DNA from: a virus
DNA: 51,465 nt
IMG/VR virus record: IMGVR_UViG_3300037041_001417
Span: 1 to 51,465 of that record
Reading direction: 5' to 3' (one strand)
Position numbers and translations under genes: made by a program. Below, in pieces: positions 30,201 to 38,850 of this stretch (its first letter is position 1; each line of letters starts with the position of its first letter). The notes beneath the pieces are model-generated. The model was given only the letters and a program-made list of their open reading frames with translations. It was not told the origin of the DNA and did no database searches.

Positions 30201-33200
30201 AAGAGATGACATAATTGATAATGCACTTGATGCTGAATCAAGAAGACTTAAAGACATAGCTACAAGAACAATTAGTTTTGTAAACAGTCTTGATGTAATG
30301 AATGAGTCAGCTAAATATATGTTTGATAATATCTTGGCCATTCAAAATAATGTTGGTTTTGTGTCTAGACCATCTATTGCTTTACTTTCTATGTATAAAG
30401 TTGATACCCGTGCTATGGGTGAAACTATTACAAAATTAGATGAGATATTTAGAAAAGACTTTAATCTAGGACCTGGAAATTCATTGTATACTTTAATATC
30501 TGAGATAACTCAAAATTTAATTAGGAATGAAGAACTAATCCGTGATATTTATAATAATAACACTGGTCAATTCTATGTAGAACTTACAGGAGCTATGAAT
30601 GAGTTTCTTGCTGAGGAATTAAATACCAATCTTAAGTTAGGTTTAGAGAAAAAAATGACTGAACCTGAAATTGAAATACTATATAATAAAGTTATTCAAC
30701 AAAATCTTACTGATGAAGACATAGAAGCACTTTCTAAAATCAAAGGTGTTAATATGCGTTATATCAATAAGTTTATTGAGAAGTATAATTATTTTGTACA
30801 GAATGAAGAAAAAATATTTGAAATCTTAAGTGGAAATACAAAGGATGTAAGTGTAATTAGTAGATATTTAGAAAGTTATAGTACTTCTAATGACCCTATC
30901 ATAGGTTCATTAGCAATTTGGATTAATGATAAAAAAGTTGAAGCTCAAAACACTGCCATAAAACAAGCGCATGGATTAAGAGTTAAGTTAGAAAAGCTAT
31001 TACCAAAGGTTAACTTTAATCCAAACAAAACAAATCAAATATATGAAATGATTGCTTCTGAAGATGAAGTATTTGATATTGATAAAAAAACAGGTAAACC
31101 TATAAGAAGAAAAGTAGGTACATTCCTTAGTGATTTTGGTAATGGTTACAGATATGATAAGTCTGAACTTGAATTTAATATTGCTGAAGCATTTGAAAAA
31201 GGAGATGAAGCTGAGATTAAAAAAGCTGAAGAAGCTTTGGCTAATCATATGTCTGATTACATGTGGGATAAATACCTTCCGGAAGTTTATGAAAAAGATA
31301 AAATCTTTGATGAACATCCTATGGGTAGACAAGCATGGTTAGACAGAAAGCTAATCATAGAAGAAATGCAAAATGCAATCAGTCCAGTAGCAAATGAACT
31401 TGAAAGATTTGAAAAGTATTCTGCAATGCAAGCTCTATGGAAAGAGTATAATCAATTGTATTCATTTACATATGCTGATGGTTTACCAAAAGTTGATAGT
31501 CCAGAAGACGGTGTATTTGATTTAACAAAAGCTAAAATATTAAAAAAGCACAGAGAAGCTACAAGAGACTATAATGAATTTGTACCTATAGAAGGATCAG
31601 TCCAAACAGCTTACAATAATTTTGTACTACTTATACAAGGCCAAGATATAGAAAGAGATTCAGATGAGTTTAATGAAAAACTAGATGAATGGGAAAAACA
31701 AAATATCAGAAAAGCATATAGCCCTGAATACTATGAGGCAGTATCTAAAAATATTAAAAGATTAATAGAACTGCAGTCTAAGATTAAAGAAGCTATGTCA
31801 GATACATTTGATATTGGATCCGCATATAGTGATATTTATGACTTAATGCTTGCATTTAAGGATGAACAGGGACAACCTATTCCACAAGAATTAGGAGTTG
31901 AAAGACTTAAAAAGATTAAAGACATCAATCAAAACATTGTTAATTTCAAAGCTAAGTTTGATCAAAACACTGGTCTTACTAAAGTACAAACTAAAGAGCT
32001 TGACTTCATTAAAGAAGCCATGAGAAAAAATGTTAGTTTGACTGATGAGCAAAAACTTAAATATGCAAAATTATCAGGCTTACAACAAGCATATGGTCTT
32101 TCAGTATCTGAGATAGAAGAAATTAATGATATCTATGCTGAACTTGGAGATTTAAGGTCAACTGTACCTACTGAATATTACATGGATATAATTAATGCTC
32201 AATTGTCAGAAATTAATGTTCCTGAAGTTGCTGATGATAAAGTAGATGAGTTTATTAACTCTACTGAGTTTGCATTAATCTTAGCAAACAATGAAAAATT
32301 TGCTGAATGGTTTTATGATAATCACATTACTAGACAAGTATACAAAGCTGATATCAGTAAATATGTAAACAAGTTTGAAAGATCTTCAGCTTATTCATTA
32401 AAAACACCAAATAATCCTGATTATTATTTAAAAACTGAGATTACAGATAAAGAAACTGGAGAAAAAATAATTTTTGATGGTATTCCAAATGCAAGACACT
32501 GTATTTATAAGATCAAAGATAAGTACCGTACAATACCATTTGAAGATGACTATTCAAAATACATTGGTATCTATGTAAATAACAAAGGTGAGTACTTACC
32601 AAGACCATATAAGCCTGGAGAAAAGTATTCTGCAGTATCAGATAAGTATGTAAATAAGAAATTCTTTGAATTAAATGCAAAAAAGGGCCCAGAACTTGAG
32701 CTTTTAAATGCAGTTAAAGAATATTTTTTAGAAATACAAAAAGGTAAAGCAGGTAATTCTAAACTTTATCTTGACATACCACGGTATGCACTGAAAGATA
32801 ATTTAGAAATAATTCAATCTGGTCTTTTACAAGGTAGATATGAAGATTTTAAAGGTTCATTAAAACATTACTGGGACTCTGCTTGGGGTAAAGCATCAGA
32901 TGAGTTTGAAAATGGGTATAACTATAACAGTGATAACAATCTTGTAAATACAGATTTAAATGGTGATGAAGTAGGTTATGTACCAGTAACTGGTTTATAT
33001 AGATTAGATATTAATCAAACTACAAAAGATGTATTTACTTCATTGTTTCAACATGCAATGTCAATTGAGATTCAATCTAAACTAATTGAAACATTACCAC
33101 TTGTAGAATCTATTTTAGAAACTGTAGAAGATCCGGCTAATGCTCCTAAAAAATTAAAAGGTTGGTCAAAACAAGTCTTTAAACTTACTGGTGAGAAAAG

Positions 33201-34848
33201 AAGATCAAACACAAGAGATAAAAAATCTCAAAGAGCAGGTCAACTTAGATCACTTATAGAAAGAGAATACTATGGTAGAAAAGTAGTAGGTGTAGAAGAG
33301 AATAATATTATCTTATCAAAAATACTAAATGGCTTACAAGGTCTGTCTGCTAGAAGTTCACTTGCATTAAACCCAAGTTCAGATTTAAAGAACCGTTATG
33401 GTGCTATTGCACAAAATATTGTAGAAGCTTCAGGTGGTGAATTTGTAGATCTTAAAAGTCTTGCAATGGGAAGAGTATGGGCTGCTAAAGCAATGTTAGA
33501 TTGGTCTGCAAAAGGAATATATGCAAAAGGTACACAAAGTTTAACTACACAGCTTATTATGGCCTTTGATCCAGCATTTAAAACTGAGAAAGAATATGGT
33601 AGATCAGTGTCAAGAAGCATGTCTAAAGATTTGTTAAACGGTTCTTTCCTATATGATTTTAGAAAGTTTGGAGAAATGGAAGGACAACTTCAACTTTTTG
33701 GAGGTTTCATGGATAAAAAACTTATTGAGTTAAACCTTGCTAATGGTAATGTAGCTAAAGTTAAATATGCAGAAGCATGGGAATTAGATGCTGATGGTTA
33801 TATCAAACTTAAAAACGGTATAGATCCAGAATGGAGCAATCAACCAATTTACCATGATTATATTCAAGGTGAGACAATTGATATGATTGCAAAAAAATAT
33901 TATACTACACCTGAAGCTATTAAAAAGAAAAACAAACTTGATGATACTTCAGAGATAACTCCAGGTACTGAACTTATAATAGCTACATCTGATAAATTTA
34001 AAAAGTTTAGAAATCAGCATGCTGGAACTTCACATTTACTTTATGGAGCTTATGATGCATTTGCTCAACCAGAAGGAGACCAATACTTAGCATACCGTAT
34101 GTTTTTCTTTATGAGAAAATGGGCAACACCAATGTTTATAAACAAATGGGGTGCAGATATTGATACCTCAGAAGGAATTGGTAAAATGAAAGTTAGAGAA
34201 AAGTATAATTGGGAACTTAGCAAAACTAGAATGGGTTACTATACTAAAACTTTACAAACAATTACTGAACTAGTAAAAAGTAAAGGTGCTAAGTATAATT
34301 ATATGACACCAGATGAAAAAGTAGCAATGAAAAAAACACTTGCTGATACATTACAAATGATTGTATATGCATTAATAGTAGGTATGTTATTTGGTTATGA
34401 TTCAGATGATGATGACAGATGGGAAAAATTAAAAGCTAAATCTGGACCATTTGGTACTCCAGAGTTTAAACCTTATGGTTTTCTTGCTCAACACTCTATG
34501 TTACTTCTATTAGGTGTACAAGCTGAAACATCTGCTTTTTTACCACTTCCAAAAATAGGTGGAGTACAATTTGGTCTTGATGACTATACTAAGTTCTTGA
34601 CTCAAACAACTTCAGCATTTGGTAATACCATAACCTTATACGCAAAGATACTGCAGGATATATTCAATACTGTTTCTGGTGATGAAGATGCAAGATATCA
34701 AAGAGCTGCAGGACCATATTGGTGGCAAGATGAAGAAACTCTTAAAATTTGGGGACATGCGTTTAAGACAATTGGATTTACTGGAGGTACCGGAGATCCA
34801 GTTACTTTAACTAAGAACTTAGAAAATAGTGGTGTGAAGATTGGATAA
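27298..34848 (+). CDS. Giant virion protein, 2516 aa: HExxH peptidase-like motif, internal LysM, C-terminal hydrophobic segment
   Basis: Third of the giant late ORFs and a likely partner of the RNAP protein. It shows an HExxH zinc-peptidase motif (LHEFGH, H744/E745/H748) with Glu798-Glu799 about 50 residues on as possible third ligand, within an otherwise helical protein. Near the C-terminus a LysM-like domain spans about 2185-2232 (GETIDMIAKKYY, then PEAIKKKN, ITPGTELII). A hydrophobic, probably membrane-inserting segment follows at about 2350-2368 (MIVYALIVGMLFGY). Long helical stretches fill much of 880-1800. Cysteines are seen only at residue 3 and once near residue 1737. The ATG lies in the same frame as the previous ORF, six bases after its TAA. 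A role in crossing the host envelope is inferred from LysM, hydrophobic segment and position; substrates are unknown. Confidence 0.82.
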   Translation: MVCKTKINSLQYLRNKDLINDVNRILNETAFDAINEELTRYAEVKYNLPTEGKMLYSKYKTEQTDDTRSRYVKDAKYAMSFAEPNDVLFNTLDELIKLDEIRNTTDLIDSLGIDYKSDSEVNKEYDKRVKNAMIDFMKGLNITVNEDVEEIVSKQKRTYKNAEGKTITKEDPMAAFDLLQKYLAIKENISNKQLAKQTAYVIHTFLGKKSKLGIELWKSVDNWSKYDYYYNKYSQPYEQTNEDEVKLVNNDYGDIDMASDYIKKVYEFDPERFNPYAHKQVIIEFLSEMIIAGADNIQSGAKISNPDINKAYFESIGYKDKYAQNWLVKMWNRVWNWIQEHILNNKAITIYSEQKLNEVVLDIVDDVYKKDYTKFIRDYVQNAENGKFFTKQGVEFEEKDYQKSLDNDWFAKDIVTKLFTSAFDYILSGSLVLRKYGRVIRAMSEDLHDIDGVITLEQFLSEENHEKFLKWIEEVGLSLSKDRSTKNAAKFKQQIVPLLEEQSWYKDVKKLFPSWTLENTFIGTDHKKGESITISGYIEHPTEMEEAEEEILSYGGRLETKMVKRPKRYILDFFLRTQEGNYPEIFDHYYKDWKQIFEAKINMGRSKDLNDLIYFEPYRIDKYKYTNKGFRYFTFADSKKGATPLVLSSIEESGMSKELDPFTQVETIELSVPQMEKARAKEILDIITERLSANLGVSYANVTAAEATEILKNRPVPYNGELGFFHGGTVYTVGDNVSLSSALHEFGHPLLGAIRRENKVLFNNLYEALTLTDEGQALENFVQKRYPELLKGGEFFKEEVLNHALQLKSLNKINEQIASKGFDAFISKLLKAIKDLLKNIFGTKAVIAKLNVDTSLETLADMLLTKSFEYDTFMATEEDVVMYLRSINETAENLAENVSVKALQDGINRVYAVADGVIKRAKNFKKNTPEYTMLQESIFMDINKNKLFPAVKSSLAPFQNFSQSQSQTRDDIIDNALDAESRRLKDIATRTISFVNSLDVMNESAKYMFDNILAIQNNVGFVSRPSIALLSMYKVDTRAMGETITKLDEIFRKDFNLGPGNSLYTLISEITQNLIRNEELIRDIYNNNTGQFYVELTGAMNEFLAEELNTNLKLGLEKKMTEPEIEILYNKVIQQNLTDEDIEALSKIKGVNMRYINKFIEKYNYFVQNEEKIFEILSGNTKDVSVISRYLESYSTSNDPIIGSLAIWINDKKVEAQNTAIKQAHGLRVKLEKLLPKVNFNPNKTNQIYEMIASEDEVFDIDKKTGKPIRRKVGTFLSDFGNGYRYDKSELEFNIAEAFEKGDEAEIKKAEEALANHMSDYMWDKYLPEVYEKDKIFDEHPMGRQAWLDRKLIIEEMQNAISPVANELERFEKYSAMQALWKEYNQLYSFTYADGLPKVDSPEDGVFDLTKAKILKKHREATRDYNEFVPIEGSVQTAYNNFVLLIQGQDIERDSDEFNEKLDEWEKQNIRKAYSPEYYEAVSKNIKRLIELQSKIKEAMSDTFDIGSAYSDIYDLMLAFKDEQGQPIPQELGVERLKKIKDINQNIVNFKAKFDQNTGLTKVQTKELDFIKEAMRKNVSLTDEQKLKYAKLSGLQQAYGLSVSEIEEINDIYAELGDLRSTVPTEYYMDIINAQLSEINVPEVADDKVDEFINSTEFALILANNEKFAEWFYDNHITRQVYKADISKYVNKFERSSAYSLKTPNNPDYYLKTEITDKETGEKIIFDGIPNARHCIYKIKDKYRTIPFEDDYSKYIGIYVNNKGEYLPRPYKPGEKYSAVSDKYVNKKFFELNAKKGPELELLNAVKEYFLEIQKGKAGNSKLYLDIPRYALKDNLEIIQSGLLQGRYEDFKGSLKHYWDSAWGKASDEFENGYNYNSDNNLVNTDLNGDEVGYVPVTGLYRLDINQTTKDVFTSLFQHAMSIEIQSKLIETLPLVESILETVEDPANAPKKLKGWSKQVFKLTGEKRRSNTRDKKSQRAGQLRSLIEREYYGRKVVGVEENNIILSKILNGLQGLSARSSLALNPSSDLKNRYGAIAQNIVEASGGEFVDLKSLAMGRVWAAKAMLDWSAKGIYAKGTQSLTTQLIMAFDPAFKTEKEYGRSVSRSMSKDLLNGSFLYDFRKFGEMEGQLQLFGGFMDKKLIELNLANGNVAKVKYAEAWELDADGYIKLKNGIDPEWSNQPIYHDYIQGETIDMIAKKYYTTPEAIKKKNKLDDTSEITPGTELIIATSDKFKKFRNQHAGTSHLLYGAYDAFAQPEGDQYLAYRMFFFMRKWATPMFINKWGADIDTSEGIGKMKVREKYNWELSKTRMGYYTKTLQTITELVKSKGAKYNYMTPDEKVAMKKTLADTLQMIVYALIVGMLFGYDSDDDDRWEKLKAKSGPFGTPEFKPYGFLAQHSMLLLLGVQAETSAFLPLPKIGGVQFGLDDYTKFLTQTTSAFGNTITLYAKILQDIFNTVSGDEDARYQRAAGPYWWQDEETLKIWGHAFKTIGFTGGTGDPVTLTKNLENSGVKIG

Positions 34849-34849
34849 G

Positions 34850-34876
34850 AAAAAAAAAGGGGACGTTAGTCCCCTT
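34850..34876. terminator. Intrinsic terminator at the convergent junction (strong for minus strand)
   Basis: A perfect 8-bp stem AAGGGGAC / GTCCCCTT with a GTTA loop. On the plus strand it is preceded by a run of nine A, so the minus-strand transcript has the stem followed by an uninterrupted U tract. On the plus strand the trailing sequence is TTAATT, a weaker U tract. It lies directly after the stop of the last late gene and before the end of the last early gene, so it can serve both directions. Confidence 0.85.
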
Positions 34877-34890
34877 AATTGATAATCATT

Positions 34891-34914
34891 AACCAAGCCT
34901 GTAAAGGCAAGGTT
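34891..34914. terminator. Second hairpin at the convergent junction
   Basis: AACC-aa-GCCT, loop GTAA, AGGC-aa-GGTT: two four-base-pair arms around a 2x2 A/A internal loop, followed on the plus strand by TTCTTT. It may back up the first terminator for the late transcript. A short, imperfect stem, so a moderate call. Confidence 0.5.
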
Positions 34915-34916
34915 CT

Positions 34917-36383
34917 TTAGAAAAAGTCTGGTATAGACTCATTTTCATTAGTGCTGTCATCTGACCCTAAGTCAAAATCAAAGTCATCAACAATTACTGT
35001 TGGTTGTATAACTTCAGTAACTGCTATTTCTTCAATTATAACAGTATCAGTTGTTCCCCAAATCAATTCTTCAACTGTTGGTTCATTATCTACGGGCTCT
35101 ACAAGTTTAATCTCTAATACATCATTGAAAGATTCAACTATAGGAGCTTCAAATGTATTACCTACTGGATCGGTATACTGAACTATTGGAGTAATTATAC
35201 CTTCAGCTTCAAGTTGATTCCAATCTTCATCTTCTTCAGCATCTAGATCTATAACTTCAGGTGCATCAGTCCAAGTAACTTTTGACATATCAACTTCTGA
35301 AGCATCAATTTCTGGTGCATTTATAAGTGCATCTATAAATTCTTGAGGTGCTTTAACTCCAGATAATTGAGCCATAGCAAAGTTATCTTCTTCAAGTTCA
35401 TTTTGAAGTTCAACTTCTCTAGCATTCATAAAAGTAGTTTCAGCTAATTCTAGTTCAATTGCTAATTCTTCAATGTTATCTGACTCAATAATGATTTCTT
35501 CAATTGCTGTTTCATGTATTTCTACATCTTCAAATGATGCATATCTAACATCTTCATCCATCTGATCTGCTTCCATATCTGCAATTTGATCTAAAATATT
35601 TGTTTGACCCGGATTTAATAATAACGGATCAATATTTAATACTTCTTCAATAAGTATAGTTTTTGGACCAAGATCAAATTCATTAGATATTACCCAGTGA
35701 AGCATACGTTGATCTTCCATCCATGTTTTAGGATGTGCTTGTTGCAATGCAAGAGTAACATGGTTATAAAAAGACCATAGTGTATCTTTACCACCATTAT
35801 AAAAATATGATGGCTTATGCATTTGTTGACGAATAATACTTGCTTGTTCTGTATTTATAATTTCAGATTCTGCAAAGAGTATTCCTAATAACTCAGCTTG
35901 TTTTCTAGAAGAAAGATTAATACTTTTCATACTTTCTTTATCTTGAACAAGTTGATCATAATATTTATTGGCATTTGTAATTTGTGATTGCATACTTGCT
36001 ACAGTATCTGCATCTGCAGTTCCAGTATGTTTTCTAGTATATGAACCCATATCACCTGATAACATAACTGTTTGATTAGCATGTATATATGCACCTGTTG
36101 CACATTTAAACTTAATTTGTTTATTATAACTGTTTGTCCAGGCAAACATAATAGATAACTCAGGATCTGAGTTATATTGTAATCTATAAATACCTTGTGC
36201 AATTTGTCCATCATGGTTGCATCTGTATTCTTCATCCACAACTCCAAATCCTTGGTTTGCTAATTCAGCGTATGCATAATCAATAATTGATTGATGAGAA
36301 ATAACTGTGTACGTATCACCATGAACTGGTAATGGTACACTTACCAAATAATCTTTGGTTACGTCTTTAATTTTTCTTGGCAT
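34917..36383 (-). CDS. DUF932-like phage/plasmid protein, 488 aa
   Basis: The N-terminal 250 residues have the layout of DUF932 (phage/plasmid-like protein) families: a short N-terminus, VPLPVHGDTYTVISHQSIID, a middle part with RLQYNSDPELSIMFAW-type strands and a SYNKQIKFKCATGA signature, and a helical part ending near residue 235. The remaining half is extremely acidic (runs of Glu and Asp, about residues 255-488) and probably disordered or extended. The biochemical role of DUF932 proteins is not established; they often accompany phage replication genes. The start codon overlaps the stop of DNA polymerase by one base (TAATG), so translation is probably coupled. It is the last gene of the minus-strand block, followed by the convergent terminators. 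Confidence 0.75.
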   Translation of the reverse strand: MPRKIKDVTKDYLVSVPLPVHGDTYTVISHQSIIDYAYAELANQGFGVVDEEYRCNHDGQIAQGIYRLQYNSDPELSIMFAWTNSYNKQIKFKCATGAYIHANQTVMLSGDMGSYTRKHTGTADADTVASMQSQITNANKYYDQLVQDKESMKSINLSSRKQAELLGILFAESEIINTEQASIIRQQMHKPSYFYNGGKDTLWSFYNHVTLALQQAHPKTWMEDQRMLHWVISNEFDLGPKTILIEEVLNIDPLLLNPGQTNILDQIADMEADQMDEDVRYASFEDVEIHETAIEEIIIESDNIEELAIELELAETTFMNAREVELQNELEEDNFAMAQLSGVKAPQEFIDALINAPEIDASEVDMSKVTWTDAPEVIDLDAEEDEDWNQLEAEGIITPIVQYTDPVGNTFEAPIVESFNDVLEIKLVEPVDNEPTVEELIWGTTDTVIIEEIAVTEVIQPTVIVDDFDFDLGSDDSTNENESIPDFF

Positions 36384-38380
36384 TAGAATAATTTTGTTTG
36401 ATTTTTAATTGGCTCTAAATTATGAATCTCTTTCATAATTCTTTTTATATAGTAATCATAGTTTAAATCATAGTCTTCAAAATCTTTTTTAACATAATCA
36501 ATAAATAAAGTCTGAAGCCATTTACCTGCTTCCACTTGTGTGATCCTTTTATCTAAATAATTATATTTAATAATCTTGGAACCTTTATGTGATACATAAT
36601 ATCTAATTGTATTTTGGATTGTATCAATTTTATATTCCTGTTGTTCTACATATTCTTTACGGAATTCCCAGTTGCCTTTAATTTTTTTCCCACCACAGAA
36701 GTCATAGATATTCTTATTTTCCTTTAGTGTGATATCAGGATCAACTCCATGTACAAAATAATTAAAAATTGCTTTAGGAATAATTAAAAAGCTTTTGTTT
36801 TTGTGCAAAGCTAAGTCATGAAAATCAAATCTTCCTTTTGCTTTTACTGCTTGATATGAATACACACCATCTTCAGTACGGTTAAATACGTAATGAGGAT
36901 TTTCTGCACTTATTTCCATTGCAGTATCTATGTCAACTACTTTAGGACTATTTACAGCAATATAATTGTTTACATCACCTAAAATAATCTTATCATATGT
37001 ATCATGCTCAAGTTGTAGATTCATTATCTTTTCCCATTCTGCACAAACTTCCATATACTTATCTTGATACTTTCTTGGTATAATAGTCTCAAGACCATCA
37101 GTATTCTGCATTAACGGAACTGCCTCTGGAATTGCCTCCATAATCATTTCATACAGCATAACTAATGATAACTGACCATTAATAGTAATTCTCATAGTAA
37201 ATTCAGGATCATACAAGAAACAATTTTTGTCATTACTTAATCCATAAGTTGAATTAAGAATAATCTTATATACATAATTTCTAATATCTTTTTTACTAAT
37301 CTTTCTTCTTTCATCAAAGAACCATTCATATTGGTCACAGAATTCTTTTTTAGGAAGATGAGCCGGGGCCCATTTATTTCTAATTGCTAAGTTTGGATAA
37401 AAACTAGTAACATCTGATGTCATGATTACAGTATCTTCAGTAGATTCATAAACTTTACTAGTTCTTGCACCATGAATACCTCCTAGACCAACAGTTGTTT
37501 TTACACCCTTATATTGAAATGAATAATTAAATGCATCTTTAGTTTGTAAAGGATCAATTATAACCTCTTGAAACTTGCTTAGCATTTTTTGAAAAGTTGC
37601 TGATTTATACTTAATTGATTCAAGTATAATGTCTTTAACAACTATTTGATCTCTTTTTGTTCTTAATTGCTTTAAGTCATATTTTTTTATACCTAGTTTT
37701 TCACTTAAGAAATGTAAAAATAACTCTTTACTTATCTTTGGCTCAGAAGCACTGAATAGATTAATATTATACTCATCTGTTAAAGTTTTTCTTAAAGCAA
37801 TATGCTTTTTACTAAGTTTCATTATTTGTTTAGTGGAACTAACATCATTCTTACAATAATTGATTATATCATTTATTTGTTCAAAAGATGTAATCTTAGT
37901 ACTATGATGAATTGGCATCTCTACAATTGTAGGCCAATCCATAGTATATTGTATCCACTTTAAACTTGATCTTTTTGCAGGATTATCCCAATGATTTAAT
38001 TTAAATACATCTACCTGGTTAATTTGAAGATCTTTTGGACTGAACTCTAAAAACTCACCGGCATTCTGCTTATAAATAATTAGTTGTGCCGCTTCATATA
38101 ACCACTCAGCTATCTCACAACCACTCATCTCTCTTAACATATCAGAGTTACGGAGAATATACTCAGTAATCTGACTGTCAAACCCAAGACCATTGAAACT
38201 AACATGCCACTCATCAAGAGTAATGTTTCTTTCTAAGAACTCTATAAGTTCATTTATATCATTTTTTAAATCATGTACAGTAAATACTATTGTATTTGTA
38301 GTATTAACTTCTTCAAAGACTGCAATGAAACAATTGGAAATAGTTTCATAGTCCATCACCCAATGTTTTTTCATAGACAT
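36383..38380 (-). CDS. Family B DNA polymerase, 665 aa
   Basis: Replicative phage DNA polymerase with 3'-5' proofreading. Exonuclease motifs: ExoI DYET (D10, E12), ExoII N63xLGFD68, ExoIII Y175CKND179. Polymerase motifs: A, D323VTSFYPN; B, K372IILNSTYG380; C, QNTD428G. In motif C the first of the usual two aspartates (DTD) is Asn, a variant I recall in some phage PolB enzymes; the metal-binding Asp428 is kept. The protein is shorter than cellular PolB and has no obvious protein-priming (TPR2-like) insertion that I can identify. The first ATG is used; a second Met at residue 3 is equally possible. A hairpin terminator sits immediately upstream of the start. Confidence in family is high. Confidence 0.95.
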   Translation of the reverse strand: MSMKKHWVMDYETISNCFIAVFEEVNTTNTIVFTVHDLKNDINELIEFLERNITLDEWHVSFNGLGFDSQITEYILRNSDMLREMSGCEIAEWLYEAAQLIIYKQNAGEFLEFSPKDLQINQVDVFKLNHWDNPAKRSSLKWIQYTMDWPTIVEMPIHHSTKITSFEQINDIINYCKNDVSSTKQIMKLSKKHIALRKTLTDEYNINLFSASEPKISKELFLHFLSEKLGIKKYDLKQLRTKRDQIVVKDIILESIKYKSATFQKMLSKFQEVIIDPLQTKDAFNYSFQYKGVKTTVGLGGIHGARTSKVYESTEDTVIMTSDVTSFYPNLAIRNKWAPAHLPKKEFCDQYEWFFDERRKISKKDIRNYVYKIILNSTYGLSNDKNCFLYDPEFTMRITINGQLSLVMLYEMIMEAIPEAVPLMQNTDGLETIIPRKYQDKYMEVCAEWEKIMNLQLEHDTYDKIILGDVNNYIAVNSPKVVDIDTAMEISAENPHYVFNRTEDGVYSYQAVKAKGRFDFHDLALHKNKSFLIIPKAIFNYFVHGVDPDITLKENKNIYDFCGGKKIKGNWEFRKEYVEQQEYKIDTIQNTIRYYVSHKGSKIIKYNYLDKRITQVEAGKWLQTLFIDYVKKDFEDYDLNYDYYIKRIMKEIHNLEPIKNQTKLF

Positions 38381-38393
38381 AATAAAATAAGAA

Positions 38394-38411
38394 AGGGGGT
38401 AATAACCCCCT
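38394..38411 (-). terminator. Terminator between the 128-aa gene and DNA polymerase
   Basis: Stem AGGGGG / CCCCCT with a six-base loop (TTATTA on the minus strand), followed in minus-strand reading by TTCTTATTTTATT. It lies after the stop of the 128-aa gene (38434) and only 13 nt before the polymerase start at 38380, so readthrough is needed for polymerase expression unless a start lies within that gap. Confidence 0.75.
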
Positions 38412-38433
38412 CTCTATTAGTTTTTAATTTGTA

Positions 38434-38820
38434 TTACTCAGCTTCTACAACAGTATTAACAAAAACCTTGTAATCAAAGTCTTTGTTTACAGCAAAAATA
38501 TCAACTATACTATCTAAAGCATCTACATTATCAATATAGAACTCTTGAAAAGTATCAATTGATTTACGCTCTTCTTTAACTGTTCTACCATTTGGTCTTT
38601 TAGTTTTTAGTTGAGCTGCATCACCATTGTCATCTAATTTAGGTAACATGTGTAAAGCTGTTTTAGTAATTTTACTGATTAATACCAAAACCTTTTGTTT
38701 AGGATCATAGATACACTCTACATAAGGACAATCAATTGTTAATGGAATCATTCTAAATGTATCTCCATCATTCCAATTTGATTTGATTAGAAGCATGTTG
38801 CCTCCATATAAGTTACTCAT
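38434..38820 (-). CDS. Small conserved phage protein, 128 aa, function unknown
   Basis: The protein opens with MSNLYGGNMLLIKSNW and is rich in beta-strand-like segments up to residue 65. A basic stretch (KTKRPNGRTVKEERK) precedes an acidic C-terminus with DFDYKVFVNTVVEAE. I do not recognise the family. The position between replication genes, and a strong terminator directly downstream, suggest a protein made in larger amounts than its downstream neighbour polymerase. A nucleic-acid-binding role is conceivable from the basic patch but not supported further. The 5' leader (AATTAAAAACAACC before the ATG) has no Shine-Dalgarno, like its neighbours. Confidence 0.75.
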   Translation of the reverse strand: MSNLYGGNMLLIKSNWNDGDTFRMIPLTIDCPYVECIYDPKQKVLVLISKITKTALHMLPKLDDNGDAAQLKTKRPNGRTVKEERKSIDTFQEFYIDNVDALDSIVDIFAVNKDFDYKVFVNTVVEAE

Positions 38821-38850
38821 AATGTTGGTTGTTTTTAATTATTTTACAAA

